A DNA stretch of 5,369 bases, from assembly GCF_000718005.1 (NCBI RefSeq), contig NZ_JODV01000042.1; one strand, 5' to 3'. The position numbers and the translations under genes are program-made. The notes below the pieces were generated by a model, which saw nothing but the letters and a program-made list of their open reading frames with translations, did not search any database and was not told the DNA's origin. Source of the DNA: Actinoalloteichus_B caeruleus. GTDB taxonomy: Bacteria; Actinomycetota; Actinomycetes; Mycobacteriales; Pseudonocardiaceae. Positions 5,029 through 5,369 of the stretch are shown here, in pieces; position 1 is the first letter of the stretch; each line of letters opens with the position of its first letter.

Positions 5029-5045
5029 GATCGTGGCGGGGGTCG

Positions 5046-5076
5046 TCGTCTGGCCGGGAGGCGCCCGGCCAGACGA
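5046..5076 (-). terminator. Strong 13-bp hairpin terminator of the MFS pump gene
   Basis: Positions 5046-5058 pair perfectly with 5064-5076 around a 5-nt loop (AGGCG). On the minus strand the stem starts 4 nt after the pump's stop codon (5083-5081). No T-run follows. It separates the pump transcript from the oxidoreductase promoter. Confidence 0.8.
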
Positions 5077-5080
5077 GTGG

Positions 5081-5369
5081 TCAGGCGAGTGGTCGCCGGC
5101 CGCGTGTCAGGGTGAGGAACACCCCGAGGGCCGCCAGCGCGGTGAGCACCATCACCAGGGCCATCGGCACCGCGCTGCCGCTACCGCCGAGTCCGACCAG
5201 CGGGGCCGCCAGGCCACCGAGGGTGAACTGGAGCATCCCGAGCAGTGCCGAGGCGGAACCGGCCGCGTCGGGGTGGTCGGCCAGCGCGAGCGTGGTGGTG
5301 TTGGGCATCACCAGACCGATGCTGGAGACCACCAGGAACAGGGCCGGGAGGACACCGGCGAGGCCGAGC
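5081..5369 (-). CDS. C-terminal part of a Bcr/CflA-type MFS multidrug exporter, 5' end outside window
   Basis: The last 95 residues of an inner-membrane proton-driven exporter of the major facilitator superfamily. The fragment shows three hydrophobic segments (about 1-20, 39-61 and 65-87), matching the final helices of a 12-helix transporter, then a short basic tail TRGRRPLA. The signature GLVMPNTTTLALADHPDAAG (18-37) and SASALLGMLQFTLGGLAAPL (38-57) is characteristic of the Bcr/CflA drug-resistance branch, where the substrate is a drug or small metabolite. The frame is open to the right edge, so the start is not seen. A hairpin right after the stop ends the transcript. It neighbours the oxidoreductase on the same strand but is not in one operon with it. 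The substrate is unknown. Confidence 0.85.
   Translation of the reverse strand, partial: LGLAGVLPALFLVVSSIGLVMPNTTTLALADHPDAAGSASALLGMLQFTLGGLAAPLVGLGGSGSAVPMALVMVLTALAALGVFLTLTRGRRPLA

Noticed and set aside
4030..5115. A 361-codon open frame on the plus strand over the oxidoreductase
   Set aside because: It is the antisense shadow of a clear QOR-family gene, and its translation resembles no protein family.

Overview
The window is very GC-rich DNA with strong G/C preference at third codon positions, GTG starts and GC-only hairpin terminators. This points to an actinomycete. The gene types (subtilase tail, bacterial P450, LOG-type hydrolase, lasso-type PqqD, Bcr/CflA pump) fit a Streptomyces or Pseudonocardiales-like soil genome, but the genus cannot be fixed from this sequence.

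Layout from left to right. Positions 2-445 (+) hold the C-terminal end of a secreted protein, probably an S8 subtilisin-like peptidase, followed by back-to-back hairpins. About 510 bases (446-958) then carry no confident protein gene. They do hold several strong inverted repeats and a near-perfect ribosome binding site in front of a four-codon ORF. On the minus strand lie a cytochrome P450 (2239-959) and, upstream of it, a LOG-family phosphoribohydrolase (3095-2478), separated by 238 bases. The LOG gene appears to have a leaderless promoter. Divergent from it is a small plus-strand unit: an uncertain short ORF whose stop overlaps, as ATGA, the start of a lasso-peptide-type PqqD/RRE protein (3446-3706). 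Between this unit and the next convergent gene is a relic of a rhamnogalacturonan-lyase-like gene on the minus strand. The right end holds a zinc-free quinone oxidoreductase (4965-3979, minus) and the tail of a Bcr/CflA-type MFS exporter (5369-5081, minus), separated by a 13-bp-stem terminator and a MerR/SoxR-style promoter.

The genes do not form one obvious pathway. The most interesting points are: (1) the oxidoreductase promoter, with a 19-bp spacer and an imperfect dyad placed as in SoxR/MerR promoters; (2) the orphan lasso-type PqqD with a translationally overlapping upstream ORF but no cyclase or protease in view; (3) the structured 446-958 region with its strong RBS and micro-ORF; (4) the LOG and P450 pair, which loosely recalls bacterial cytokinin loci. 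No tRNA, rRNA, CRISPR array or insertion sequence was seen.
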